The translations under genes were made by a program, and so were the position numbers. The notes under the pieces were generated by a model that was not told the origin of the DNA, ran no database searches, and saw nothing but the letters and a program-made list of their open reading frames with translations. A stretch of 64,000 nt of DNA from Planctomycetota bacterium (lineage in GTDB: Bacteria; Planctomycetota; Phycisphaerae; Phycisphaerales; UBA1924), in the NCBI GenBank assembly GCA_039819165.1, contig JBCBSM010000001.1, positions 1,054,001 through 1,118,000 on the forward strand, in the 5' to 3' direction. Shown here one piece after another: positions 42,375-50,548 of the stretch; the stretch's first letter is position 1; every line of letters begins with the position of its first letter.

Positions 42375-43706
42375 ATGTTCGGATTGAGGCTCCAGAGCGC
42401 CAGGCTCTCGCTGTCCAGGATCCTGGTCTGCGCCGCCGCGGTGCTGATCGCTTCGCCCCTCGCGCTGGCCACCGATCGGCTCACGCTCAGCGACGGCACG
42501 GTCGTCGAGGGCGAGATCCGCCGCGAGCTGAACGGCAACGTCTGGCTCGAGAACGCGACCGGCCAGACGCAGTACTACAGCGCCGCCCGGATCGTCAAGA
42601 TCGAGCGCGACGTGAACGACACACCCGCCGAGCCGAACGAGCCCGGCGTGAGCGATCCGGCCCCATCCATCGATTCGCCCACTCCGGGCGACGCGACGGC
42701 ACGCGAGCCCGAGCCGCGCCGGGCTCGCTCCGGCGCCCCACGGGCTGCGGTGCTGAGCTACGGCGATGCCGATAGCGATCGCGGCATGGTGGGCACCTAT
42801 CTCACCGCCGAGTCGCTGCGGCGGGCCATCCCGCTGCTCGAGGAGGAAGAGGTCGACATCGTCGTCTTCCGCGTCAACTCGGGCGGCGGTGCGGTGCTCG
42901 AGATCGAGCGGCTCTCCGACGTGCTGCACAACGAGTACAAGCCCAAGTTCCGCACCGTCTCGTGGATCGATTACGCCATCTCGGCGGCCTCGCTGAGCCC
43001 CCACACGCTCAACGAGCACTACTTCATGGAGCGTGGCGCCTACGGCGGCAACACGGCGTGGTTCGGCCGGCTCCAGGCCGTCAAGGGCCGGGATCTCGAG
43101 GAGATCCTCTACATGGCCGAGAAGATCAGCGAGCGCGGCGGGCACGATCCGAAGCTCATCCGCGCGATGCAGATCCTCGAGCCGCTGTCGGCCGACTTCG
43201 ACGAGAACGGCCGCATGATCGCCCTCTACCAGAACACCGAGGGCGAGTACATCATCAACAAGCCCGAGCGGGTGCTCGCGCTGACCAGCGACGTGGCGAC
43301 CAAGATCGGCTTCGCCGACGGCGTGGCCGACACCCTCGACGAGCTCGCGGCGGCCATGGGCCTGACCGAGGTCGAGTGGGTCGGCAAGGAGGTCGAGGGC
43401 GTGCCGTGGCCCGTCAGCAAGGCCGAGCAGCACCTCATCGATTTCCGCGCCCAGACGGCCAAGGACGAGCAGCGGATCAACGAGTACGGCGAGGGCTACC
43501 AGGTCGCCGTCGATCTGGCCCAGGGCGCTCCGCGGGACGAGCGCGGCAAGTTCGTGTCCTTCGCCCGCCGCAACCTGAGCAGCATCAAGCGGATGGTGAA
43601 CAACAACCCCAACCTGGCGCTGTTCATCCTGGGGATGGATCCCGAGAAGCAGTTCGAGCGATGGTACGAGGAGCAGGAGCAGCAGCTCCGCGACCTGCTG
43701 AAGTAG
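42375..43706 (+). CDS. Exported ClpP/crotonase-fold protein, possible serine hydrolase
   Basis: A 443-residue exported protein with signal peptide LSLSRILVCAAAVLIASPLALA. Residues about 34-75 form a small beta domain (LTLSDGTVVEGEIRRELNGN) like SH3-type domains of planctomycete exported proteins. After a Pro/Glu/Arg-rich linker, VDIVVFRVNSGGGAVLEIERL matches the oxyanion strand (NSPGG-like) of the ClpP superfamily, and FRTVSWIDYAISAASLSPHT has the A-x-S-A-A-S serine segment. KPERVLALTSDVATKIGFADG resembles the later part of NfeD and SppA proteins. A strong terminator follows. It is arranged with the preceding gene (40-base gap), so they may act as a complex in the periplasm. The reaction is unknown. 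Confidence 0.78.
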   Translation: MFGLRLQSARLSLSRILVCAAAVLIASPLALATDRLTLSDGTVVEGEIRRELNGNVWLENATGQTQYYSAARIVKIERDVNDTPAEPNEPGVSDPAPSIDSPTPGDATAREPEPRRARSGAPRAAVLSYGDADSDRGMVGTYLTAESLRRAIPLLEEEEVDIVVFRVNSGGGAVLEIERLSDVLHNEYKPKFRTVSWIDYAISAASLSPHTLNEHYFMERGAYGGNTAWFGRLQAVKGRDLEEILYMAEKISERGGHDPKLIRAMQILEPLSADFDENGRMIALYQNTEGEYIINKPERVLALTSDVATKIGFADGVADTLDELAAAMGLTEVEWVGKEVEGVPWPVSKAEQHLIDFRAQTAKDEQRINEYGEGYQVAVDLAQGAPRDERGKFVSFARRNLSSIKRMVNNNPNLALFILGMDPEKQFERWYEEQEQQLRDLLK

Positions 43707-43736
43707 CGCACCCCGCCCGCCGCCGAGAGGAACTCG

Positions 43737-43763
43737 AGGCCGCCCCGTTCGGGCGGCCTTTCT
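43737..43763 (+). terminator. Intrinsic terminator of the ClpP-fold gene pair
   Basis: AGGCCGCCC (43737-43745) pairs perfectly with GGGCGGCCT (43751-43759) around CGTTC, followed by TTCT. It lies about 30 bases after the stop at 43706, before the M3 peptidase gene. Confidence 0.8.
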
Positions 43764-43838
43764 CGTGCGCCGGTCTACCATGCAGGCCGCCGGCGGACGC
43801 GGAACCACCCGGCCGGCGGCCAACCACGGAGGCTTGCC

Positions 43839-45587
43839 ATGTCGACCGCGCCCACCGCCGCCAACCCGATCCCCGAGGACATCGACGCCACCCGCTGGGC
43901 CAACGTGCAGCCGCTGTTCGAGGAGCTCACCAGCCGCGAGGTGCGGACGCAGGACGAGCTCGAGCGGTGGCTCGTGGACCGCGGCGAGCTGGAGGCCGCG
44001 TGCAGCGAGACGCAGGCCAACCTCTACATCGCGATGACCTGCGATACGGCCAGCGCCGACAAGAAGAAGGCCTACACCGACTTCCTGGAGAACGTCTCGC
44101 CCAAGCTGCGGCCGGCCCGCTTCGAGCTCGACAAGAGGCAGGCCGAGCTCACCGACGCCCTCGGGCTGGACGACGCCCGCTACGGCGTGCTCAGCCGCGA
44201 CACCAAGGCCGAGGTCGAACTCTTCCGCGACGAGAACGTGCCGCTGCTGACCGAGATCGACAAGACCGAGCAGCGCTACACCGAAACGGTCGGCAACATG
44301 ACCGTCGAGTTCGACGGTGAGGAGAAGACCCTCCCGCAGATGAACGTGTACCTGCAAGAGACCGATCGCGACGTCCGCGAGCGGGCCTGGCGGCTGACGG
44401 CCGAGCGCAGGCTCCAGGACGCCGACGCCATCGACGGCATCTACGACGAACTGCTCGATCTCCGCCACAAGGTCGCCACGAACGCGGGCTTCGAGAACTA
44501 CGTGGGCTATGCCTTCGAGTCGATGCATCGCTTCGACTACACGCCCGAGGACTGCAAGGCCTTCCACGACGCGGTCGCCGGGGTCGTGGTGCCCTTCAAG
44601 CGGCGGCTCGACGAGGACCGCCGCCAGAAGCTGGGCGTCGATCCGCTGCGGCCTTGGGACCTGAACGTCGACGTCAAGGGCCGCGCCCCGCTCAAGCCGT
44701 TCACCAACGGCGCAGACATGGTCGCCAAGTCGCAGGCAGCCTTCCAGAAGATCGATCCGCGGCTGGCCGAGATGTTCGCGACGCTCGGCGACGGCACGAA
44801 CGCGAGTGGTCCGGCCGACGGCGCCAAGCTCGACCTCGACAGCCGCAAGGGCAAGGCCCCCGGTGGCTACCAGTACATGCGGGACCGCATCCGCGAGCCG
44901 TTCATCTTCATGAACGCCACGGGGCTGCATCGCGATGTAGAGACGATGGTGCACGAGGCGGGCCACGCCTTCCACAGCATGCAGTGCAAGGACGAGCCGC
45001 TGCTGCACTACCGCCACAGCCCCATCGAATTCGCCGAGGTGGCGAGCATGTCGATGGAGTTGCTCAGCATGCCCCACTGGGGCGGGAGCGACGGCTTCTA
45101 CCCCGACGCCGCCGATCACGCCCGGGCGAGCCGCCAGCAGCTGGAGAGCTCGATCTCGATGCTCGCGTGGATCGCGACCATCGACGCCTTCCAGCACCGG
45201 ATCTACTCCAACCCCGGACACGACCGCGACCAGCGGACGGCCTGGTGGCTCGAGCTGGACGAGCGCTTCGGCCACGCCGTCTCCTGGGACGGGCTGGACA
45301 AGGAGCGGGCGTGGCTGTGGCAGCGGCAGCTACACCTGTTCAGCCATCCGTTCTACTACATCGAGTACGGCATCGCGCAGCTGGGCAGCCTGCAGCTCTG
45401 GTTGCGTTCGCAGGAAGAGGGCGAGGCCGTTGCCGTCGATGCCTACCTCGACGCCCTCGCGCTGGGCGGCAGCAAGCCGCTGCCCCAGCTGTTCGAGGCC
45501 GCGGGCGCCAGGCTCGACTTCTCGGTGGACATGATCAAGCGGCTGACCGACCGCGTCGAGGCCGAGCTGGCCAAGCTGCCCGAGTAG
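43839..45587 (+). CDS. M3 family metallopeptidase (oligoendopeptidase F-like)
   Basis: A 582-residue zinc endopeptidase of the thimet/PepF clan. The metal site is HEAGH at 372-376 (TMVHEAGHAFHSMQ), with the third ligand Glu in the downstream IEFAEVASMSMELL segment. The protein is helical throughout, with no signal peptide, so it is cytoplasmic. PepF-type enzymes cut short peptides produced by other proteases. GGAGG precedes the ATG by seven bases. A second metallopeptidase gene (M32) follows 61 bases later, so the two may jointly recycle peptides. Confidence 0.92.
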   Translation: MSTAPTAANPIPEDIDATRWANVQPLFEELTSREVRTQDELERWLVDRGELEAACSETQANLYIAMTCDTASADKKKAYTDFLENVSPKLRPARFELDKRQAELTDALGLDDARYGVLSRDTKAEVELFRDENVPLLTEIDKTEQRYTETVGNMTVEFDGEEKTLPQMNVYLQETDRDVRERAWRLTAERRLQDADAIDGIYDELLDLRHKVATNAGFENYVGYAFESMHRFDYTPEDCKAFHDAVAGVVVPFKRRLDEDRRQKLGVDPLRPWDLNVDVKGRAPLKPFTNGADMVAKSQAAFQKIDPRLAEMFATLGDGTNASGPADGAKLDLDSRKGKAPGGYQYMRDRIREPFIFMNATGLHRDVETMVHEAGHAFHSMQCKDEPLLHYRHSPIEFAEVASMSMELLSMPHWGGSDGFYPDAADHARASRQQLESSISMLAWIATIDAFQHRIYSNPGHDRDQRTAWWLELDERFGHAVSWDGLDKERAWLWQRQLHLFSHPFYYIEYGIAQLGSLQLWLRSQEEGEAVAVDAYLDALALGGSKPLPQLFEAAGARLDFSVDMIKRLTDRVEAELAKLPE

Positions 45588-45648
45588 CCGACCGAGCAAC
45601 TGCGCAAGTAGTCGGCCGAAGAGCAACTCGCGCACGGGAGAGCACGAC

Positions 45649-47184
45649 ATGACGATCTACGCCGATCTGTGCGCGTACCAGCGCACGTCCGCCACGCTGG
45701 GCTCCGTGGCGGCCCTGCTCGGGTGGGACCAGGAGACCTACATGCCGCCCGGCGGCGGGCCGGCCCGGGCCGAGCAGCAGGCCATGCTCGCGGGGCTGAT
45801 GCACCAGCGGTCGACGGCGGGCGAACTCGGCGATCTGATTGCGGCGTGCGAGAACGGCGCCGCCTCGGTCCTCGACGACACCCAGCGGGCCAGCGTCCGC
45901 GAGATGCGGCGGGACTACGACCGCGCGACCAAGCTGCCCCAGGATCTCGTCGAGGAACTGGCCCGCACGGGCAGCCAGGCGCAGGACGTCTGGAAGGACG
46001 CCCGCAAGGCCAGCGACTTCGCGACCTTCGCGCCCTGGCTGGAGAAGATGGTCGACCTGTCGCGGCAGAAGGCCGACTGCTATGGCTTCGAGGCCGGCGG
46101 CGAGCGGTACGACGCGCTGCTCGACGAGTACGAGCCCGGAGCCACCGCCGACCAGATCGAGGCCGTGTTCACCCCGCTGGGCGAGCAACTGAGTGCGCTC
46201 GTCAAGGAACTGACCACCAGCGGCGCCGCGCCAAGCGACGCGCCGATCCGGATCCACGCGCCCGAGAGCGGCCAGCACGAGCTCGGTCTCTACGTGCTCG
46301 ATCGGCTCGGCTTCGACCTCGAGACCGGGCGGCTGGACACCACTACGCACCCGTTCTGCTCCGGGCTCGCGCCGGGCGACACGCGGCTGACGACGCGGTA
46401 CGACGAGGCGTTCTTCCCCAGCGCCCTCTACGGCACCATCCACGAGGGCGGGCACGGCATCTACGAGCAGGGCCTGCCCAAGCGGAGGACCCATGACCAC
46501 ACGGGCGGTGAGGTGCCGCTCTTCGGCACGCCTCTGGCCGACTCGATCTCGCTGGGCATCCACGAGAGCCAGAGCCGCATGTGGGAGAACTTCGTGGGCC
46601 GCAGCCGCCCGTTCTGGGAGTGGCTGCATCCGACCGCCCGCGAGCACCTGCCGGAGCTGGGCGGGCACTCCATCGACGCCGTGTTCGCCGCGTGCAACAT
46701 CGTTGAGCCGAGCTTCATCCGCGTAGAGGCCGACGAGGGCACGTACAACCTGCACGTGATGCTCCGCTTCGAGATCGAGCGGGCGCTCATCGCCGGCGAT
46801 CTGACGGTGGCCGACCTGCCGGGCGCGTGGAACGAGAAGGTGCGGCAGTTCCTTGGGCTCACCGTGACCGACGACGCGCACGGCTGCCTGCAGGACGTGC
46901 ACTGGAGCTTCGGCCTGTTCGGCTACTTTCCGACGTACACGCTGGGCAATCTCTACGCCGCCCAGTTCTGGCGGACGATCAACGCCGCGATCTCCGGCCT
47001 CGACGACCAGATGGCCCGCGGCGAGTTCGGCCCGCTCAGGGCCTGGCTCAACGAGAACATCCACGCCCACGGCCGCCGGTACGGGGCGGCCGAGCTGTGC
47101 GAGCGGGTCACGGGCCGGCCGCTCGAGTCCGAGCCACTGCTGGACTACCTGGGCGGCAAGCTGCGACCCGTCTACGGGCTCTAG
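45649..47184 (+). CDS. M32 family carboxypeptidase (carboxypeptidase Taq type)
   Basis: A 511-residue zinc carboxypeptidase. The family start LGWDQETYMPPGG is present. The metal motif is HEGGH at 265-269 (TIHEGGHGIYEQG), and the later signature SISLGIHESQSRMWENFVG carries the third ligand Glu. AFFPSALYGTIHEGGH and DVHWSFGLFGYFPTYTLGN are typical. These enzymes remove C-terminal residues one at a time from peptides. No signal peptide is seen. CACGGGAG precedes the ATG. A long hairpin follows the stop. Confidence 0.95.
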   Translation: MTIYADLCAYQRTSATLGSVAALLGWDQETYMPPGGGPARAEQQAMLAGLMHQRSTAGELGDLIAACENGAASVLDDTQRASVREMRRDYDRATKLPQDLVEELARTGSQAQDVWKDARKASDFATFAPWLEKMVDLSRQKADCYGFEAGGERYDALLDEYEPGATADQIEAVFTPLGEQLSALVKELTTSGAAPSDAPIRIHAPESGQHELGLYVLDRLGFDLETGRLDTTTHPFCSGLAPGDTRLTTRYDEAFFPSALYGTIHEGGHGIYEQGLPKRRTHDHTGGEVPLFGTPLADSISLGIHESQSRMWENFVGRSRPFWEWLHPTAREHLPELGGHSIDAVFAACNIVEPSFIRVEADEGTYNLHVMLRFEIERALIAGDLTVADLPGAWNEKVRQFLGLTVTDDAHGCLQDVHWSFGLFGYFPTYTLGNLYAAQFWRTINAAISGLDDQMARGEFGPLRAWLNENIHAHGRRYGAAELCERVTGRPLESEPLLDYLGGKLRPVYGL

Positions 47185-47197
47185 CGGCGATCACATT

Positions 47198-47235
47198 CCG
47201 TCCGAGCCGCATGCGTGAGCACGCGGCTCGGACGG
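47198..47235. terminator. Long perfect hairpin between convergent genes
   Basis: CCGTCCGAGCCGC (47198-47210) and GCGGCTCGGACGG (47223-47235) are 13-bp perfect complements around a 12-base loop, 13 bases after the M32 stop and before the end of the convergent small gene. There is no T-run on either side. It may act for both directions as a hairpin with Rho or as an RNA end stabiliser. Confidence 0.6.
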
Positions 47236-47252
47236 AGGCCTGATGGCACGCC

Positions 47253-47447
47253 TCAGTAGACCCCTACCACCTTGAGCACGACGGCGGCCACGAGCGCCAG
47301 TCCGCACGCGATGAGCACGAGCTGGCCGATGTTGGCGGCCTCGTGGTCGTCTAGCGGGTTCATGTCGTGGGACACCAGGCCGGCGGCCACGTGGATCACC
47401 ACCTCGACGACGCGTCCGGTGGCCAGGCTGCCGGGGAGGTGCCGCAT
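47253..47447 (-). CDS. Small single-pass membrane protein (64 residues)
   Basis: A 64-residue protein with hydrophilic N-terminal half (MRHLPGSLATGRVVEVVIHV) and a C-terminal hydrophobic helix (LVLIACGLALVAAVVLKVVG). GGAG lies eight bases before the ATG at 47447. It follows another tiny membrane protein gene by 14 bases on the same strand. No family recognised. The ribosome-binding site and the helix support a real gene; length alone does not. Confidence 0.55.
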   Translation of the reverse strand: MRHLPGSLATGRVVEVVIHVAAGLVSHDMNPLDDHEAANIGQLVLIACGLALVAAVVLKVVGVY

Positions 47448-47461
47448 GCGTTGCTCCGGCC

Positions 47462-47641
47462 TTACGGGATCACGCCCAGGATGAACAGGATCAGCAGGAT
47501 GTCGAGCAGGAACCAGGCGAACTCGAAGGCGGCACGCCCGGTCTTGCGAGGCGTGTAGGTGAGGGCCTCGTAGGTCGCCCACAGGTTGCGCACTGCGGCA
47601 ACGCCGAGCACGACCACGATGATCCACCAGATCCAGTGCAT
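47462..47641 (-). CDS. Small hydrophobic membrane protein (59 residues)
   Basis: A 59-residue open frame from ATG 47641 to TAA 47462. The translation is hydrophobic at both ends (WIWWIIVVVLGVAAV at about 3-17; FLLDILLILFILGVIP at about 44-59) with a polar middle (YEALTYTPRKTGRAAFE). This is a plausible two-helix membrane protein with helices at the termini. It is followed 14 bases later by the 64-residue gene, so they probably form one transcript. The ribosome-binding site is weak. It is too short for automatic calls and could be missed in annotation. Confidence 0.55.
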   Translation of the reverse strand: MHWIWWIIVVVLGVAAVRNLWATYEALTYTPRKTGRAAFEFAWFLLDILLILFILGVIP

Positions 47642-47690
47642 CGCCGAGGGTATTCCGGAAACCGGGGCCGGCGATTCAGCAACGACGCAA

Positions 47691-48377
47691 TCAGCCGCTC
47701 CGCTTGCGAGCGACGAGCACGCCCTCGCGGATGGGCAGGCAGCAGGCCTCGTAGCGCTCGTCGACGGCTACCAGCCGGTTGACCGCGTCGGCGGCGTCCC
47801 GGCTGTCGCTGCTGCCCGGCTCGTCGTCGATCCACCAGCTGCTGCCGCCACCCAGCATGTTGTCGGCGACGAGCAGCCCACCGGGCCGGAGCATAGCGGT
47901 CGCGTGGGGCAGGTAGTCTGGGTATTCGCTCTTGATGGCGTCCAAGAAGACGATGTCCACGCCCGCGGGGTGCTCGGCGGCGAGCCGCTCGAGTTCGGGC
48001 GTGCCGTAGCCGCGGATGATCTCGACGCGATCGCCCACGCCGGCGTCGTCGAAGGCCCGCTCCGCGAAGTCGGCGTGTGCGGCCTCGGGCTCGATGGTCA
48101 GCAGCCGGCCGCCCTCGGCGAGCCCCCGCGCCAGCCAGATGCCGGAGTAGCCCGCCAGCGTGCCCACCTCGACGATGAGCCTCGCATCGACGAGCCGTCC
48201 CAGCAGCAGCAGCAACCGGCCGACCGAGGCCGAGATCGCGATGTCGGGCAGCCCCGCCGCGACCGCCCTGGGCATCAGGCCGGCCATGAACTCGTCGGGC
48301 TGATTCGGGGGATGGCCGAAGACCCCGTCGAGGTAGTCGCAGGTGTGCCGCCAGCGGTCGGGGGTCATGTGCACCAT
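47691..48377 (-). CDS. SAM-dependent O-methyltransferase
   Basis: A 228-residue class I methyltransferase of the O-methyltransferase family 3 (caffeoyl-CoA OMT-like). The SAM motif is IVEVGTLAGYSGIWLARGL; motif II is LLTIEPEAAHADFAERAF; the metal-site region is VDIVFLDAIKSEYPDYLPH; then MLRPGGLLVADNML. The family methylates catechol-like hydroxyls, usually with Mg2+. A TACCGT motif lies five bases before the ATG at 48377, and an inner ATG nine bases later (48368) is possible. The substrate is unknown. It is divergent from the RibBA homologue. Confidence 0.9.
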   Translation of the reverse strand: MVHMTPDRWRHTCDYLDGVFGHPPNQPDEFMAGLMPRAVAAGLPDIAISASVGRLLLLLGRLVDARLIVEVGTLAGYSGIWLARGLAEGGRLLTIEPEAAHADFAERAFDDAGVGDRVEIIRGYGTPELERLAAEHPAGVDIVFLDAIKSEYPDYLPHATAMLRPGGLLVADNMLGGGSSWWIDDEPGSSDSRDAADAVNRLVAVDERYEACCLPIREGVLVARKRSG

Positions 48378-48382
48378 GCGCG

Positions 48383-48388
48383 ACGGTA
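48383..48388 (-). promoter_or_regulatory. -10 element of the O-methyltransferase gene, leaderless type
   Basis: TACCGT on the minus strand, within GCTACCGT, five bases before the ATG at 48377. Confidence 0.45.
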
Positions 48389-48435
48389 GCCCCGCATCGC
48401 GTTCGGCCGGGGGCGGACCCGCGAACCACTCGGGC

Positions 48436-48441
48436 TACGCT
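48436..48441 (+). promoter_or_regulatory. -10 element of the ribBA-like gene, leaderless type
   Basis: TACGCT, within GCTACGCT, five bases before the ATG at 48447. There is no ribosome-binding site. It faces the O-methyltransferase promoter across about 47 bases. Confidence 0.5.
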
Positions 48442-48446
48442 GCGGC

Positions 48447-49616
48447 ATGAGCGACGCCTTCGCCACCATCCCCGAGGTCCTCGACGAGCTGCGTGCCGGC
48501 CGCATGGTCATCCTCACCGACGACGAGGACCGCGAGAATGAGGGCGACCTGGTGCTGCCGGTGCAGTTCGTCACGCCCGAGGCGATCTCGTTCATGCTCC
48601 GCGAGGCCGCGGGCTACCTGTTCGTCAGCCTGACCGAGGCCGACTGCGACCGCTTGGACCTGCACCCCCAGACCGCCCGCAACACCTCGGTGCGGGGCAC
48701 GCCGCTGATGGTCTCGATCGACGGGCACCCCAAGCACGGCTTCACCACCGGCGTGAGCGCGCCCGAGCGGGCCAAGACCATCCTGATGACCATCGATCCC
48801 TCGACGGGGCCGGGCGACTTCGTCCGCCCCGGACACATCAACCCGCTACGAGCCCGCGACGGCGGCGTGCTGGTCCGCATCGGGCAGACCGAGGGCTCGG
48901 TCGATTTGTGCCGCCTCGCGGGGCTCTACCCCGCGGCCCTGGGCATCGAGATCATGCGGCCCGACGGCGAGATGGCCCGCGTGCCGGACCTCGTCGAGTT
49001 TGGCCGCCGCCACGGCCTGAAGATGTGCTCGGTCCGCCAGATCATCGAGCATCGCCTGGCGGGCGAGACGCTCGTCCAGCGACTCGACCCGGCGTGCGGC
49101 ACGCCCATCGAGACCGAGTGCGGGCCCTTCACGCTGCTGGCCTTCCGCTCGGTGGTCGATCCGCTGCCGCACCTGGCGCTCACCGTTGGCGGCGTGGGGG
49201 ACCTTGCGCCCAGCGGCACCGTCGTCGTGAGCGACGAGCCCACGCTCGTCCGCATGCACCGCCGGGACCTGCTAGGCGACATCTTCCTGGCCCGGGACGG
49301 CGGCGCCGACGCAACGGGCCAGGCCCTCCACCGCGCCATGCGGCGGATCCAGGACGAGGGCCGCGGCGCGGTGGTCTACCTCCGGCCCAGCGGCGTGGGT
49401 GACGCCCTGGGCCAGCGGCTGACCAGGCCCTTCGACGCAAGCGAGGCCGATACGCCCCGGCAGTCGATCTCGCCCTCGATGCTCGAGTACGGCGTGGGCA
49501 GCCAGATCCTGCGGGCCCTGGGCGTCCGCCGGCTGCGGCTGCTGAGCAACTCCGATGTGGGCTACCCGCAGCTGGAGGCCTTCGGGCTGTCGATTCACGA
49601 GCGGCTGGCGTTCTAG
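48447..49616 (+). CDS. RibBA homologue (DHBP synthase plus GTP cyclohydrolase II-like), motifs degenerate
   Basis: A 389-residue fusion of two riboflavin-pathway domains. The N-terminal DHBP synthase domain (about 1-205) keeps TDDEDRENEGDLVLP and DFVRPGHINPLRA (RPGH 127-130), but the later metal-binding GHTEA segment reads GQTEG (Gln147). The C-terminal part (about 210-389) follows the GTP cyclohydrolase II fold (RMHRRDLLGDIF; EGRGAVVYL; VGSQILRALGVRRLRLLSN), yet none of the three zinc cysteines is present and the RGRGIGL catalytic loop reads PSGVGDA. The second domain should be inactive and the first is doubtful. A functional RibBA elsewhere in the genome is therefore expected. The gene is divergent from an O-methyltransferase. 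Confidence 0.88.
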   Translation: MSDAFATIPEVLDELRAGRMVILTDDEDRENEGDLVLPVQFVTPEAISFMLREAAGYLFVSLTEADCDRLDLHPQTARNTSVRGTPLMVSIDGHPKHGFTTGVSAPERAKTILMTIDPSTGPGDFVRPGHINPLRARDGGVLVRIGQTEGSVDLCRLAGLYPAALGIEIMRPDGEMARVPDLVEFGRRHGLKMCSVRQIIEHRLAGETLVQRLDPACGTPIETECGPFTLLAFRSVVDPLPHLALTVGGVGDLAPSGTVVVSDEPTLVRMHRRDLLGDIFLARDGGADATGQALHRAMRRIQDEGRGAVVYLRPSGVGDALGQRLTRPFDASEADTPRQSISPSMLEYGVGSQILRALGVRRLRLLSNSDVGYPQLEAFGLSIHERLAF

Positions 49617-49629
49617 CAATACCTATTGC
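49616..49629. repeat. Short inverted repeat after the ribBA-like gene
   Basis: GCAATA-CC-TATTGC, 6-bp perfect arms with a 2-base centre, beginning on the last base of the stop codon. It is in an AT-rich patch and may be an operator for the next transcription unit. Confidence 0.35.
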
Positions 49630-49705
49630 AAACCAAACATACATCGACTAGGGTGGCCCGCGATGCGACACGGGTTCCCATGGATCGGCCGAGGGAATCG
49701 CGGGC

Positions 49706-49735
49706 TACGATAAATGGGTCACATATTGGTTACCC
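49706..49735 (+). promoter_or_regulatory. Putative promoter with inverted repeat upstream of the DUF1579 gene
   Basis: TACGAT (49706-49711, in GCTACGAT) is followed at 49716-49735 by an imperfect 20-base inverted repeat with arms GGGTCAC and GTTACCC. A repeat that overlaps the likely transcription start could be a repressor site. The leader to the start at 49829 is about 110 bases. Confidence 0.4.
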
Positions 49736-49828
49736 TTTTGTGCCCCGCTGCACCCGTTGCGCCCCGACCGGCCGCGCGTAGCGCCGGCGGGCACCTCCCC
49801 CAACGCACCCCGCAATCGGAGAGAAACC

Positions 49829-50530
49829 ATGCGAGTCACGACTTCCGCGATCTGTGCCACCGTTGGCATCGCCGCCGGCCTGAGCTTCGCCGCGGGCCTG
49901 CTGCTGGGCGGCGCGTCCGGCTCGACCGCCCCGGTCGCCCAGGAGGGCCAGCCCCAGGACATGGACGCGATGATGGAGGCCTGGATGCAGGCCGCCGCCC
50001 CCGACGACCACCACAAGAAGATGCACTACTACCTGGGCACCTGGAAGACCGAGGTCAAGTCGCTCATGCCGGGCGGCGAGGCCTGGACCAGCGCCGGCAC
50101 CGCCAACTTCAGCATGATCATGGGTGGCCGCTTCCTCAAGCAGGACTACCGCGGCGACTTCATGGGCATGGAGATGCAGGGCATGGGCCTGCAGGGCTAC
50201 AACAAGGTCAACCAGAGGTGGGAGAGCCTCTGGACCGACAACATGACCACCGCGCTGCACTACAGCACCGGCGAGACCACCGACAAGGGCTGGGCCTACC
50301 ACGGCACCGAGACCGACCCGATGACCGGCGAAACGCTCAAGGTCAAGGACGAGCTGGTCAAGCACGGGGCCGACCACTTCACCTTCACCCGCTACTACCC
50401 CAACCCCGAGGCCGAGGGTGAGATGATGCCGGGCTTCAAGATCGACTACACACGGCAGGCGGCAGGCCGGGACGCCGGCAATAGCGGCAATAACGGCGGC
50501 AACGCCATGGGCGGCAACCGGGGCCGCTAG
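49829..50530 (+). CDS. Exported DUF1579 family protein
   Basis: A 233-residue protein with a signal segment at the N-terminus (TSAICATVGIAAGLSFAAGLLL). A short Met/Asp-rich region precedes the DUF1579 beta-barrel-like domain (about 65-205), recognised by YYLGTWKTEVKSL, MIMGGRFLKQDYRGDF, GMGLQGYNKVNQRWESLWTD and the DFTRYYP strand. The domain is of unknown biochemical role. The C-terminal tail is Gly/Asn-rich (NSGNNGGNAMGG). GGAGAG precedes the ATG at 49829. Confidence 0.85.
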   Translation: MRVTTSAICATVGIAAGLSFAAGLLLGGASGSTAPVAQEGQPQDMDAMMEAWMQAAAPDDHHKKMHYYLGTWKTEVKSLMPGGEAWTSAGTANFSMIMGGRFLKQDYRGDFMGMEMQGMGLQGYNKVNQRWESLWTDNMTTALHYSTGETTDKGWAYHGTETDPMTGETLKVKDELVKHGADHFTFTRYYPNPEAEGEMMPGFKIDYTRQAAGRDAGNSGNNGGNAMGGNRGR

Positions 50531-50548
50531 CCCAAGCCTCCGCTCGCG

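Noticed and set aside
42288-45275. 995-codon minus-strand open frame opposite the ClpP-fold and M3 peptidase genes
   Set aside because: Spans two unrelated real genes and their intergenic terminator; no motifs.
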